From Pseudomonas sp. FP453 (GTDB lineage Bacteria; Pseudomonadota; Gammaproteobacteria; Pseudomonadales; Pseudomonadaceae): a stretch of DNA of 64,000 nucleotides. The stretch covers positions 5,460,501-5,524,500 of the forward strand of contig NZ_CP117435.1 of NCBI RefSeq assembly GCF_030687495.1. Direction: 5' to 3'. The position numbers and the translations under genes were made by a program. This document shows, piece by piece, positions 56,084 through 64,000 of this stretch. Each line of letters begins with the position of its first letter. The first letter of the stretch is position 1. The notes beneath the pieces were generated by a model. The model was not told where the DNA came from and did no database searches. It was given only the letters and a program-made list of their open reading frames with translations.

Positions 56084-57805
56084 TTATTCTCCATTTCCAC
56101 CAAGGGCAGCGCACTCCTCGGGAGTAAGTCCATAAAGTCTAAAAACAGCATGGTTACAGGCCTGGATATCGTGCTTCCCGGCGGCTTCGGAAAGTTCTCT
56201 CCTCAATGTTTCAGGAACGTCCTTCCAGAGCGGAACCCTTATACGACGGAGATACTGCGCCTGGAAGCGCAAATATCCGCCACGCATTTTGGTCGAGTAG
56301 ACAGATACAAAAAGTCGCGCTATGCCGGAAAGCAACACTGCCTGAAGAGACTTGAGATCCCAGTCGTTCGAGAGGATAAAGTACAGATTGTGGTGGGGGT
56401 ACAGCGTGCCGTCGTCATAGACGATATGGGCATCGCCCTTGATATCCGGAATCAACAGCTTCGGCTTTTTCGCAAGCGAAGGCGTAATACGGTCAATGGT
56501 GCGATACCAGTTGGACGGCTGGCTTTTGGCACAATGGCGATTGGAGATGACTTCTTTGTGGCTCTCCAGATAGCGCCGCAAACGCGGGTATTTTTCGAGA
56601 TCGACCAGCCCTCCTTCATCCTGGAAAGGGTTAATGACCCCGTAGCCGCGCCACTCGATGTGCCCGCTAACGATGTCGCGGGTCATCGCGAGCGGCAGCT
56701 TGCGGTCCGGCTCGACATCAAGCGAATCGAACGGCGCGATGTAAACCTTATCCGCGCCTGTGGCCACACCGATGCCAACTTTGCACCCCACCTCTTCGAT
56801 AGTCGGGAACACAGCCTCAAGCCGACGGACCAGATTCAGCTGATCCGAAGATTCCAGAATCCAGGGCTCATCGTCCGACGTGACGCAGGCGATCTCGCGT
56901 ATGGAGTCCTCGTCTTGCGATAGCGCCTTCTCAGCGATAAGAGCTGCAAGCTTTTTTAGATGCCTACGTTCCAGTGAGGGGCTGCGCACGATCCGTGTTG
57001 GTCCGGATTTTTGCCGGGAGATGATGGTAATCGCTGGGTAGGCGATGACATCGGTATGGAACGCCTGTGTGGCGGTCATATCGATATAGGCTTTCAAGTG
57101 AAAGCCAGCGGCAACCATATGGCGAAGTGGTCCACCATAACGGTTTTTCATCCAACGGTCTGCGCAGATGAAGCCCAGATTGCCGCCTTTCGTGAGGTGG
57201 TTAAGTGACCGCTCTATAAAGGGAATGTAGAGGTCAGCCCGGTCATAGATCGTTTTGTACCGGGACCTGTATTCGGTCATCAGTACGTCAGGGATCAGCT
57301 CCTGCCGGACATAGGGAGGATTGCCCACGACAAAGTCAAACTGCCCCAGAATGTCGGCCAACAGGAAATCACCTTGGATGAGCCAGCAATCAGCGAGGAC
57401 TAAAGCGTCCGGACGGGAGATACCGAAGTCTTGCAGCGTTTGGATGACCAGCGCCTTAGTCTGGATGAAGGTTTCGTGGTGCAGTTCCACTGCGCGAATG
57501 CACGCGCCTAAGGAGCTCGGTGCATCGTCCTTGCAATCGCTGGATTGCCAGACTTGCAGCAAACGCTTGATAGCCAGAAGTAGAAAATCGCCGCCGCCAA
57601 AGGAGGGTTCAAGAAGGCGAAGGCGATGCAAGGGCTGGTCGCTGCTGTACCCGCTAAGGTCCAGGATAAAATCGACAACCTCTGTGCGGGTAAATACAGC
57701 CCCCCTTGCTTCCACACCGCCCGTGGTCGCCAGTTCATGGACGGCTGCCGTAACTGGGCAGAGGTCAGGAAGTGAAAGCTGGTGAAGGCTAAGAGATGTC
57801 GTCAT
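56084..57805 (-). CDS. Adenine-specific DNA methyltransferase partner of the PaeR7I-like enzyme
   Basis: 573 residues. Motif [12 protein letters not shown] (about 64-74) for S-adenosylmethionine and motif IV NPPY (162-165) for N6-adenine; the C-terminal half ([17 protein letters not shown]) looks like a target-recognition part, as in Eco57I-like methylases. It would protect CTCGAG sites. Ends 3 nt before the endonuclease start; begins 20 nt after the HigA-like gene. Confidence 0.92.
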   Translation of the reverse strand: MTTSLSLHQLSLPDLCPVTAAVHELATTGGVEARGAVFTRTEVVDFILDLSGYSSDQPLHRLRLLEPSFGGGDFLLLAIKRLLQVWQSSDCKDDAPSSLGACIRAVELHHETFIQTKALVIQTLQDFGISRPDALVLADCWLIQGDFLLADILGQFDFVVGNPPYVRQELIPDVLMTEYRSRYKTIYDRADLYIPFIERSLNHLTKGGNLGFICADRWMKNRYGGPLRHMVAAGFHLKAYIDMTATQAFHTDVIAYPAITIISRQKSGPTRIVRSPSLERRHLKKLAALIAEKALSQDEDSIREIACVTSDDEPWILESSDQLNLVRRLEAVFPTIEEVGCKVGIGVATGADKVYIAPFDSLDVEPDRKLPLAMTRDIVSGHIEWRGYGVINPFQDEGGLVDLEKYPRLRRYLESHKEVISNRHCAKSQPSNWYRTIDRITPSLAKKPKLLIPDIKGDAHIVYDDGTLYPHHNLYFILSNDWDLKSLQAVLLSGIARLFVSVYSTKMRGGYLRFQAQYLRRIRVPLWKDVPETLRRELSEAAGKHDIQACNHAVFRLYGLTPEECAALGGNGE

Positions 57806-57825
57806 GGGGCCTATAAGGATCTGAA

Positions 57826-58125
57826 CTAAATATGAGCGTTCGGTTGTAAGTTACGGGACCGAACTTTAATGACACCGGTGCGCTTCCTTGCTTCGGCTAG
57901 GTCGAATTTCAATTGCCGCTGGAGCCACTTTTCTGCACTTCCACCAAACACCAGGTCAAGCCTGATGGCCATCTCTGGAGATATCCCGGATTTACCAGTT
58001 AACAAATTGGAGAGCGCCTGTCGGCTGACCCCTAAGATTTCAGCTCCAGCAGTCACAGATAGGCCGCTACGCTCAAGGCACTCTTGCCGCACCAGTACGC
58101 CGGGATGTTGCTCATTCACGGACAT
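57826..58125 (-). CDS. HigA-like XRE regulator heading the R-M operon
   Basis: 99 residues from the ATG at 58125 (GGGAGG ahead). [52 protein letters not shown] is the HigA/VapI antitoxin pattern. No HigB toxin gene is next to it. Its place as first gene before methylase and endonuclease suggests it serves as the controller of the R-M operon instead of a classical C protein. Confidence 0.82.
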   Translation of the reverse strand: MSVNEQHPGVLVRQECLERSGLSVTAGAEILGVSRQALSNLLTGKSGISPEMAIRLDLVFGGSAEKWLQRQLKFDLAEARKRTGVIKVRSRNLQPNAHI

Positions 58126-58160
58126 CGTGCATCCTCCCTGCCCCAATCGTCACGAGCGGA

Positions 58161-58189
58161 ATAGTCAAGCGTCAAGCGACACTTGTCAA
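58161..58189 (-). promoter_or_regulatory. Probable promoter of the R-M operon
   Basis: Minus strand: TTGACA (58184-58189), 17-nt spacer, GACTAT (58161-58166). The spacer carries the direct repeat CTTGAC and the inverted pair CAAG...CTTG, possible sites for the HigA-like protein. The -10 is weak. Confidence 0.45.
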
Positions 58190-58468
58190 TGCGCTATGGA
58201 GCTCAGAAACAGACAGGTCCGGGCCTGTCTGAGCCCCTCCTCATGCAACGTGCCCCAACCGGCGAATAGGAAATACATCAGTGATGCATCCTCTGTTGAG
58301 AGCCCCAACTACATCTCTTGCAACTCAAACCTTAGTCCGTTTAAATCAATGGTTCACGCATTCAAGCTCAAATGCCACTGGCATCCTCGGTCCAAGCCAC
58401 TACACGTGATGATATTGGATAGTGTCGGTTGAGGGATTTCAATTCCTAAAATCTACTCACGCCCCAAA

Positions 58469-58490
58469 TGGGGGGATAAATGGGGGGATA
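58469..58490 (+). repeat. Tandem TGGGGGGATA repeats, probable integrase arm sites (right)
   Basis: TGGGGGGATA occurs twice, 12 bp start to start, like the left pair and in the same orientation. The remaining gap 58190-58468 shows no gene. Confidence 0.55.
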
Positions 58491-58549
58491 TAAATTTAAA
58501 CAACCACAAACCCCAGCAAAACAAGGCATAAATGAAACAATAACGCCGC

Positions 58550-58569
58550 CCACAAGCCGGCTTTTTAAT
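58550..58569 (+). repeat. attR direct repeat
   Basis: CCACAAGCCGGCTTTTTAAT, identical to 40584-40603. Upstream bases (CGCCGC) no longer make a perfect hairpin with it, as expected if the true terminator is at the left end. 58570-58811 is ordinary intergenic DNA with no recognisable gene. Confidence 0.85.
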
Positions 58570-58811
58570 GCCCGCAAGAAAGTCAGAGCGACCTGAGCGT
58601 CAATCATCGGTAACTCGCCCTCATTCAAAAAATACCCCCGCGGCCTTCACAGCAACGCCGAGCGAACCAAAACCACCTCCCGCCTCACATTGTCCCTTTT
58701 GAGTTGACGGTAAGACACACCACAGCCGATTTATCACCCGAAGCCCACCCATTAATCTGTGCCCATGTTGAACGCAACGCCCAACCAACCTAAACAAAAA
58801 AGGATTCAACC

Positions 58812-59444
58812 ATGAGCACGCCAACCTACAACCGCTTGAACAAAGACGACGCCATCGTACTGCTGGTCGATCACCAGACCGGCCTGATTTCCCTGGTGCA
58901 AGACTTCTCGCCCAACGAGTTCAAGAACAACGTGCTCGCCCTGGCAGACCTGGCCAAGTTCTTCGACCTGCCGACCATCCTCACCACCAGCTTCGAACAG
59001 GGCCCCAACGGCCCGCTGGTGCCGGAGCTGAAAGAGATGTTCCCGGACGCGCCGTACATCGCCCGCCCTGGCCAGATCAACGCCTGGGACAACGAAGACT
59101 TCGTCAAGGCGATCAAGGCCACCGGCCGCAAGCAGATCATCATTGCCGGTGTGGTCACCGATGTGTGCGTCGCGTTCCCGACCCTGTCGGCACTGGCGGA
59201 GGGTTTTGAGGTATTTGTGGTCACCGATGCGTCGGGCACGTTCAACACCACCGTGCAGCAGGCCGCATGGAGCCGCATGACCCAGGCCGGCGCGCAGCTG
59301 ATGAACTGGTTCTCGGTGGCCTGTGAGCTGCACCGCGACTGGCGCAACGATATCGAAGGTTTGGGGAACCTGCTGTCCCAGCGCATCCCGAACTACCGCA
59401 ACTTGATGAATGGTTACTCGGCGCTGACGGCGCGCAAGGACTAA
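58812..59444 (+). CDS. Isochorismatase-family cysteine hydrolase (YcaC-like)
   Basis: 210 residues. Asp in LLVDHQTGLISLV, Lys in KAIKATGRKQIIIAG and Cys in GVVTDVCVAFPTLSA form the triad of the family. ILTTSFEQGPNGPLVPEL resembles YcaC. The substrate is unknown. AAAAAAGGA precedes the ATG. It is resident chromosome DNA between the island and the AbiE module. Confidence 0.9.
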   Translation: MSTPTYNRLNKDDAIVLLVDHQTGLISLVQDFSPNEFKNNVLALADLAKFFDLPTILTTSFEQGPNGPLVPELKEMFPDAPYIARPGQINAWDNEDFVKAIKATGRKQIIIAGVVTDVCVAFPTLSALAEGFEVFVVTDASGTFNTTVQQAAWSRMTQAGAQLMNWFSVACELHRDWRNDIEGLGNLLSQRIPNYRNLMNGYSALTARKD

Positions 59445-59460
59445 ACACAGCGCGTCAAAC

Positions 59461-59490
59461 AAAATGCCTGCCTTGAAAAAGCAGGCTTTT
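59461..59490 (+). terminator. Rho-independent terminator
   Basis: AAAATGCCTGC, loop CTTGAAAAA, GCAGGC, then TTTT. Confidence 0.85.
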
Positions 59491-59494
59491 GTTG

Positions 59495-59519
59495 TTTGTG
59501 CAGCAGGCTGCTGCACAAA
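59495..59519. repeat. 25-bp palindrome at the left edge of the AbiE module
   Basis: TTTGTGCAGCAG and CTGCTGCACAAA, perfect 12-bp arms around one G. A similar palindrome (TTGTGCAAG...CTTGCACAA) lies at 61394-61416 on the other side of the module. Confidence 0.7.
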
Positions 59520-59553
59520 TACGAACCGGACAACTATAGGTCTGGTTCAATCA

Positions 59554-60486
59554 TCAAAAAGCCTGCGCACCCAGTATCTGGCCAACCACACGATCCAGTT
59601 TCGCGAATGCCTCATCCCTCTTGGCAACTGACATCTCTGCGATATTACGCAGCTTCCATTGCACAGCCGGCAGTTGGTCAACCCCCGTCAGGCCTAGCAA
59701 CGTCCAATCCGGTTCGGCGCGTTTGAGCGAGAGCAAAAAGGCAGCGTCTTGTTCACAGAACTGTTGTCGCATTGCTGCCAGCAACGCCTGCCTGGTTGCC
59801 GCCACTTGCTCAAGCGTGACAGGTTCGCGAGTCATGCCTGCGAACTCAGCCTGGAACAACTCCGTGAAAGGCTTCCATCGTGGAATAAGCAGTTCACTTA
59901 TGGGGCGTCGATGACTGATCAAGTACACCAGAAAGCCCTCAAAGATCTCACGCGTCAAACCTTCCTCACGCAGCATCAACATCACGTCAAAGAGGTCTCT
60001 GGGATGCTGCCGGTCCAGCGCAGCGCAGATTTTCCCACCATATAGATCGGGCAAGGCGACTACCGCGATGGAGGCAAACCCAAAATCGTCTTCAACCAAT
60101 GCCACCACATCACGCTCTTGAGGGGCATGAACAGTGCCGCGAATCACTGGCGAAACTTCAACCTTGATTTGTGCCTGCGGGCTTCTGATTAGAACCCGTA
60201 ACTCATTGTCTCGGTTCGCTTGAACAGAGGTAACTACCTGAGGCAAGCCTCGCCCAACTGCGTCAGCAATGCGTCGAAGCGCCTGGCGAACGTCGGTCAA
60301 CGCCTGCTGGCGATTCGAACTGGGCAAATACGCCAAATCGATATCCACGGATAGACGAGGCAGGTCACGTACAAACAGATTGATGGCCGTTCCACCTTTA
60401 AGCGCAAAACATCGCTCCGCCGCAATGTAAGGGATGACCTGCACTAACAAACGAACCTGAGCGATATAACGAGCATCAAGCGCCAC
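59554..60486 (-). CDS. abiEii: AbiEii/AbiGii-type nucleotidyltransferase toxin
   Basis: 310 residues from a GTG at 60486 that overlaps the AbiEi stop by 11 nt. The nucleotidyltransferase motif is ALKGGTAINLFVRDLPRLSVDIDLAYL (Gly-Gly...Asp-x-Asp); LPDLYGGKICAALDRQHPRDLFDVMLM is the second family motif. AbiEii toxins transfer nucleotides to target RNAs (tRNA in studied cases) and stop growth, giving phage resistance by abortive infection. Type IV toxin-antitoxin pair with AbiEi. Confidence 0.9.
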   Translation of the reverse strand: MALDARYIAQVRLLVQVIPYIAAERCFALKGGTAINLFVRDLPRLSVDIDLAYLPSSNRQQALTDVRQALRRIADAVGRGLPQVVTSVQANRDNELRVLIRSPQAQIKVEVSPVIRGTVHAPQERDVVALVEDDFGFASIAVVALPDLYGGKICAALDRQHPRDLFDVMLMLREEGLTREIFEGFLVYLISHRRPISELLIPRWKPFTELFQAEFAGMTREPVTLEQVAATRQALLAAMRQQFCEQDAAFLLSLKRAEPDWTLLGLTGVDQLPAVQWKLRNIAEMSVAKRDEAFAKLDRVVGQILGAQAF

Positions 60487-61240
60487 TGATAAAGCTCTCC
60501 GGCACGGTGATAAGGAACTCTTTATCGAGTCGACCACCCCGGATGATTTGGCGCTTGCCCTTCCCTAGATCGATGCTGGAAAGATCTATACGCCTATACC
60601 ACGCGTGACTTGAGTTTCGTGCCAGCAGAAGAAAAACACGTTTGACTCGAACGGAGTTGCACGACTCAAGCAGGCGTTGCAGGCGTCTCGGGCTTAAGGC
60701 TCCCAACCCAGCGAATACATCGACCACACTGCTGAAAAGCACTTCATTGGCGCTTTGATGGATGAGTTCAAGTATTGCGCGTTCCGGGGTGGAGATTTTT
60801 AACTCAAATCGGCTGCGAGGCACCTGGAAAACTTGTAACGCCAAGTCTTCCATCGCGGCAAATAGCCCACCCGGGTTGAAGCTGACGTTGACATTCCAAG
60901 GGTACTTACGGAACCAGCCTGGAAGGACGGCAGCCGGTGTGCCGAACAGATCGACAGTCGGTTTTCCAAATGTCAGGTAATGGCTGTATCCGACCAAACT
61001 CAACGCAGTCGCGCCTCCTGGCCAAACCTCAACCGAAGTGCCTTGCTGTAATGCGAATACACCGCCCTGCCAATCTATCTCGTCGCCCTTTCGTTTCCAC
61101 GCACCATGACCGACACGCTCCACCCACCCGCTGAGTTGGTATTTGCGCACAAGGCCAGGCCCCACGCCGTGCTCATGAAGCCATGCCTGAGTTGCGACGG
61201 AACCAGACGGCCAGTCAGCAAGCAACTGGTTTATTTTCAT
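60476..61240 (-). CDS. abiEi: AbiEi-type antitoxin and transcriptional regulator
   Basis: 254 residues. N-terminal winged helix (LADWPSGSVATQAWLHEHGVGPGLVRKYQLSGWVERVGHGAW-like order, AbiEi_3_N), then the AbiEi_3 domain (STPERAILELIHQSANEVLFSSVVDVFAGL). It represses the operon and counters AbiEii. The inverted repeat CACCT...AGGTG at 61252-61264, just before its start, is a possible operator. Confidence 0.9.
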   Translation of the reverse strand: MKINQLLADWPSGSVATQAWLHEHGVGPGLVRKYQLSGWVERVGHGAWKRKGDEIDWQGGVFALQQGTSVEVWPGGATALSLVGYSHYLTFGKPTVDLFGTPAAVLPGWFRKYPWNVNVSFNPGGLFAAMEDLALQVFQVPRSRFELKISTPERAILELIHQSANEVLFSSVVDVFAGLGALSPRRLQRLLESCNSVRVKRVFLLLARNSSHAWYRRIDLSSIDLGKGKRQIIRGGRLDKEFLITVPESFISGA

Positions 61241-61251
61241 ATTCCATACAC

Positions 61252-61264
61252 ACCTAAAAGGTGA
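61252..61264 (-). promoter_or_regulatory. Possible AbiEi operator
   Basis: CACCTAAAAGGTG is a short inverted repeat 12 nt upstream of the AbiEi start. The region up to 61390 is AT-rich and otherwise empty. Confidence 0.35.
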
Positions 61265-61393
61265 TTATTTAAGAAAATAATAAACCAATTTGACACTGAA
61301 CATGCTTTTCATCAACCCAAGATAGATACCCAGCCGGCAGCTCGCTGACAGACTCTGCTCTCGGTAGCCTGTGAACGTCACAGCACGATGAAA

Positions 61394-61416
61394 TTGTGCA
61401 AGGGGCGCTTGCACAA
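61394..61416. repeat. Palindrome at the right edge of the AbiE module
   Basis: TTGTGCAAG and CTTGCACAA around GGGCG. Shares the TTGTGCA...TGCACAA core with 59495-59519. Confidence 0.6.
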
Positions 61417-61483
61417 ATGCTCCCCTTGACTCTCCCCTATACAGCACCCCCTACCCTGAATCCCCCATTCAGGACACCCCACC

Positions 61484-62128
61484 ATGCCCCACCGCATCCT
61501 GGTCATCCTCGGCCACCCCGCCACCACCAGCTTCTGCGCCGCCCTCGCCGATACCTACACCCGCAGCGCAAAAAGCGCCGGCCATGAGGTGCGCGTCCTA
61601 CGCCTGGGCGAGCTGGATTTCGACCCGATCCTGCACAACGGCTACAGCCAGATCCAAGCCCTGGAACCCGACCTGCTCAGCGCCCAGGCCGACATCCTCT
61701 GGGCCACTCACCTGACCTTCGTGTTCCCGATCTGGTGGGGCGGCACCCCGGCGTTGTTGAAAGGTTTTATCGACCGCATTTTCCTACCCGGTTTTGCGTT
61801 CAAATACCGCTCGGGCAAGGCCTTCCCCGACAAGCTGTTAGCGGGCAGGACCGCACATTTGTTGGTGGCCCTGGACACGCCGCCATGGTATTACCGCTGG
61901 ATCTATCGCATGCCGGGCGTCCATCAGATGCGCACGGCCACCCTGGCGTTTTGCGGCATCAAGCCGACCCAGACGTTGCTGTTCGGGCCGGTGTTGGGAT
62001 CGACAACAGCACGACGGGAAAAATGGCTGAAACAAGCCAGCGCACTCGCAGGAAAAGGGAGTTTTCATGTACATCGGCAAAGCCGCGCAACTGTCAGGCA
62101 CGACCATCAAGGCGATTCGTCACTATGA
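61484..62128 (+). CDS. NAD(P)H:quinone reductase, flavodoxin-like fold
   Basis: 214 residues. ILVILGHPATTSFCAALADTY binds FMN phosphate; FVFPIWWGGTPALLKGFIDRIFLPGFAF is typical of the KefF/NQO1 family. It reduces quinones or similar acceptors by two electrons. The last 20 residues overlap the MerR gene by 62 nt in another frame, an unusually long overlap. Confidence 0.88.
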   Translation: MPHRILVILGHPATTSFCAALADTYTRSAKSAGHEVRVLRLGELDFDPILHNGYSQIQALEPDLLSAQADILWATHLTFVFPIWWGGTPALLKGFIDRIFLPGFAFKYRSGKAFPDKLLAGRTAHLLVALDTPPWYYRWIYRMPGVHQMRTATLAFCGIKPTQTLLFGPVLGSTTARREKWLKQASALAGKGSFHVHRQSRATVRHDHQGDSSL

Positions 62129-62465
62129 GGCGATTGGCCTGTTGCCGCCGCCCCGACGGGAGGGCCAGTACCGGGTCTATTCCGAGCAGAGTGTCGAGCT
62201 GCTGATGTTTATCAAGTGCGCGCAACAGCTGGGATTCAAGCTCAAGGAGTTGCAGGAAATCCTCCACGGCGACCCCGGCAATGCGTTGGCGCAGCAGCGC
62301 GCAGCGCAGGCGATTGCGCAGAAAAAACACGAGCTGATCACGCAGATTGAAGCCCAGCAAAAGGTGCTTGCCGGCTTGCTGGCCTTTGAGGCCAGCCTGG
62401 ACGGTGCGCAAGGGCAGTGCCAGTTTGAACGCCTGGTTGAAACTGGCCGCCCGTCACGGTCTTAG
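62067..62465 (+). CDS. MerR-family regulator
   Basis: 132 residues. MYIGKAAQLSGTTIKAIRHYEAIGLLPPPRREGQYRVYSEQSV is the MerR winged helix, followed by a coiled coil and a C-terminal part with a single Cys (GQCQFERL). It probably controls the overlapping quinone reductase. Sensing by the single Cys is not established. Confidence 0.9.
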   Translation: MYIGKAAQLSGTTIKAIRHYEAIGLLPPPRREGQYRVYSEQSVELLMFIKCAQQLGFKLKELQEILHGDPGNALAQQRAAQAIAQKKHELITQIEAQQKVLAGLLAFEASLDGAQGQCQFERLVETGRPSRS

Positions 62466-64000
62466 TTGAGCACGTCGCCCCATTTGCGTTGCACTTCGCG
62501 TTCGCGATCAACGCTGATGCGGGTCAGTGCGTCCACCCAGGCCACTGCGCCGTTGTTGGCTTCACGCAGCAACGACATGATGTCGTCCATCTCGAAGTCG
62601 CCCGGTTCGGCGACGAGAGCGTGTTCGTCGAGCATTTTCCTGACCAGTTCATTGAGCTGCTGTTTGCTCGCCACCTTGGTCATGATCAGCAACATGGGCA
62701 TCACGTCATCATCGACGTTGAAGGTGCTGAAGGCGTTGTGCTCTTCGTAGCCACTCAAGATGACGCCGAAACCGTTGAGGAAACTTTCCAGAATCTTCTC
62801 TTGGCTGCGCACCGCCTCGGGCACCTTGTGGAAGGAAAAACCATACATGAGGGCCAAGGCAAAAAAGACCTGGTCCTCGACTTTCTTGTCGGGGAAGCCG
62901 ATCAGTTTTTCGGCTTTGGGCAGCAGCGCTTCAAGGAAGCCAATGGGCAACTGCCAGATGAATTCGGCCTCTGGATTGTCGTGCAGCTCTTGCTTGAGCT
63001 CCTGCAAGATGACGCCCAGGGTCTCGATCGGTTGCTGCCCCGGACGCACCCCTGGCTCGTCATCCATCAGCAGGTCGTCGAGGTCGGCATGGTAGCCACG
63101 GTTCACCGGCGTGATGTCCGGCAGCGCGGCGACACGTTCAGCTTCGCCGACCAGCAGTTTGTCGAGGAGCTTGTTGCGGTTTTCCAGGACGAAGCGCACG
63201 AAGGTTTCTTCCTTGAGCGCCAGGCGCACCACGCCCGGCAGGAAGGCATAAATGAACCCACCAAGCTTCTCGACGTTAGCGTCATCACGCAAAGCAGCGA
63301 GGGACGCCTCGCCGGTTTTCTCCTTGAGGAAGGGCAGGATCTTCGGTTTGTTTTGCTCGATGGCTACAGCGACGTAACCCAGCAGTTTGTCCTTGGCGCC
63401 GGCTTTTTTCTGTTGCTCGGCGGGGCTGCTGGCTTCGCTGTCGTCAATGACCGCCAGGGCGAAGATTTCTTCGGTTTGCACAGGCTCAGGCGCCGCACTC
63501 TCGGGCAGCGGAATGTCATCGGCCGAGGCTTGGCGCGCATCCACCAACGCTTGGTCGATCAGTGAAGAAAAACTCGCCCAGTTCCTTTTCGCCGACCTGG
63601 GTGAAGGAACCGACTTTGCGCGCATTGATGTAAAGGTCGCGCTTCTCCACCGACAACCCTTCCAGATGGCGCCAGAAAAACAGGCGCGGCGCTTCAAATA
63701 CCATTTTCAGCGCCAGCTTGCTCGCCCATCAGCACGCCCTCCTTGGCGCCGCCGAACAGGGTGTCGTCGATCAGCACCAGCACTTCGTCTTCGCGCATAT
63801 TGGCGCCGTAGGACTCCAGTGCCGCCTGCAGTTTTTTCTGCGGGATGTGCGGGCGCACGTACACGCGCTCCAGGCCCAGGCGCTCGGCCAGGTTGACAGT
63901 CATTTGCACCACGGCGTCGACTTGCGCAGCGCTCAATTCCTGGCTGCCGGCCGCCGCTTTCACTTCGGCACGCTTGGCGCTGGGCTGATCGCCGGACTGG
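62462..64000 (-). pseudogene. Unrecognised conserved protein with two frameshifts, cut by the window end
   Basis: Three consecutive minus-strand frames read as one protein: QSGDQPSAKRAEVKAAAGSQ at the window edge to LFGGAKEGVLMGEQ; then LALKMVFEAPRLFFWRHLEGLS; then SSLIDQALVDARQAS to the stop at 62462. Breaks: one extra base near 63715-63721 and one extra A in the run 63568-63572. The long C-terminal part (about 410 residues) is open and acidic. I recognise no family. Sequencing error is as likely as true inactivation. Converges with merR (4-nt overlap). Confidence 0.65.

Larger units (their letters stand above)
40584..58569. mobile_element. Integrative element (~18 kb) with R-M and SIR2-HerA defence load
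   Basis: Bounded by the 20-bp direct repeat CCACAAGCCGGCTTTTTAAT at 40584-40603 and 58550-58569. A tyrosine integrase begins 165 bp inside the left end. Content: integrase, HYH-motif Rep, AlpA-like regulator, DUF932, XRE regulator, several unknown genes, a 1271-residue unknown, HerA, SIR2, PaeR7I-like R-M and a HigA-like regulator. Base composition is more AT-rich than on either side. No capsid, terminase, relaxase or conjugation gene is seen, so it resembles a P4-like satellite or a mobilisable island that needs a helper. Confidence 0.85.

Noticed and set aside
41996..58569. Conjugative element or complete prophage
   Set aside because: No relaxase, type IV secretion, terminase, portal or capsid gene is recognisable.
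1..64000. CRISPR array
   Set aside because: The only recurrent repeats are REPIN doublets; none shows regular repeat-spacer order.

Overview
The window reads as the chromosome of a Pseudomonas of the P. fluorescens group. The evidence is high-GC core genes whose order (lipA-lipB, dacA-rlpA-mltB-rodA-mrdA-rlmH-rsfS-nadD-proA, ubiX-mpl, ethanolamine genes, dedA-mtfA-ppa) follows, as I remember it, the PA3990s-PA4031 stretch of P. aeruginosa, plus six REPIN-type doublets built on a GTGGGAGCTGGCTTGCCTGC unit typical of that group.

Layout. 1-1633: arfA (ribosome rescue, with its internal hairpin) and an MltB-type transglycosylase. 1759-14225, minus strand: LD-carboxypeptidase, lipoate synthesis (lipA, lipB), a DUF493 protein, the cell-elongation and peptidoglycan cluster (dacA, rlpA, mltB, rodA, mrdA), ribosome factors (rlmH, rsfS), nadD and proA. 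14401-23749: DNA glycosylase, a DedA-PAP2 fusion, a Lon-N protein, lrgAB, a MaoC hydratase, a MORN-repeat/C13-peptidase lipoprotein, an oxidoreductase, a YceK-like lipoprotein, ubiX and mpl. 23866-28447: an accessory patch with one intact Pro-rich effector-like gene and one large gene broken by at least five single-base frameshifts, with a HrpL-like promoter upstream. 28821-36443: ethanolamine catabolism: a sigma-54 activator facing an aldehyde dehydrogenase, a permease, eutB and eutC; a sigma-54 promoter and two tandem activator sites are readable. 36536-40397: acetyltransferase, DedA protein, MtfA peptidase, ppa and an S24-type repressor.

40584-58569 is an integrative element of about 18 kb. 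It is bounded by a 20-bp direct repeat lying on a transcription terminator, with a tyrosine integrase at the left end and matching tandem G-rich repeats just inside both ends. It has its own replication/regulation genes (a YagK/YfjJ-type Rep with a HYH motif, an AlpA-like regulator, DUF932, an XRE regulator) and no visible capsid or conjugation genes. Its right half is a defence load on the minus strand: a HigA-like regulator, an Eco57I-like adenine methylase and a PaeR7I/XhoI-like endonuclease, then a SIR2-HerA pair, then an unrecognised 1271-residue helical protein ending in a degenerate nuclease-like domain. The 1271-residue gene is the best candidate for something undescribed.

58812-64000: isochorismatase-family hydrolase, an AbiEi/AbiEii toxin-antitoxin pair bracketed by two similar palindromes, a quinone reductase overlapping a MerR regulator, and an unrecognised conserved gene with two frameshifts that leaves the window. 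eutB is also out of frame with its best start codon. With three separate loci showing small indels, often in short homopolymers, both gene decay and residual sequencing error have to be considered. I see no tRNA, rRNA or CRISPR array.
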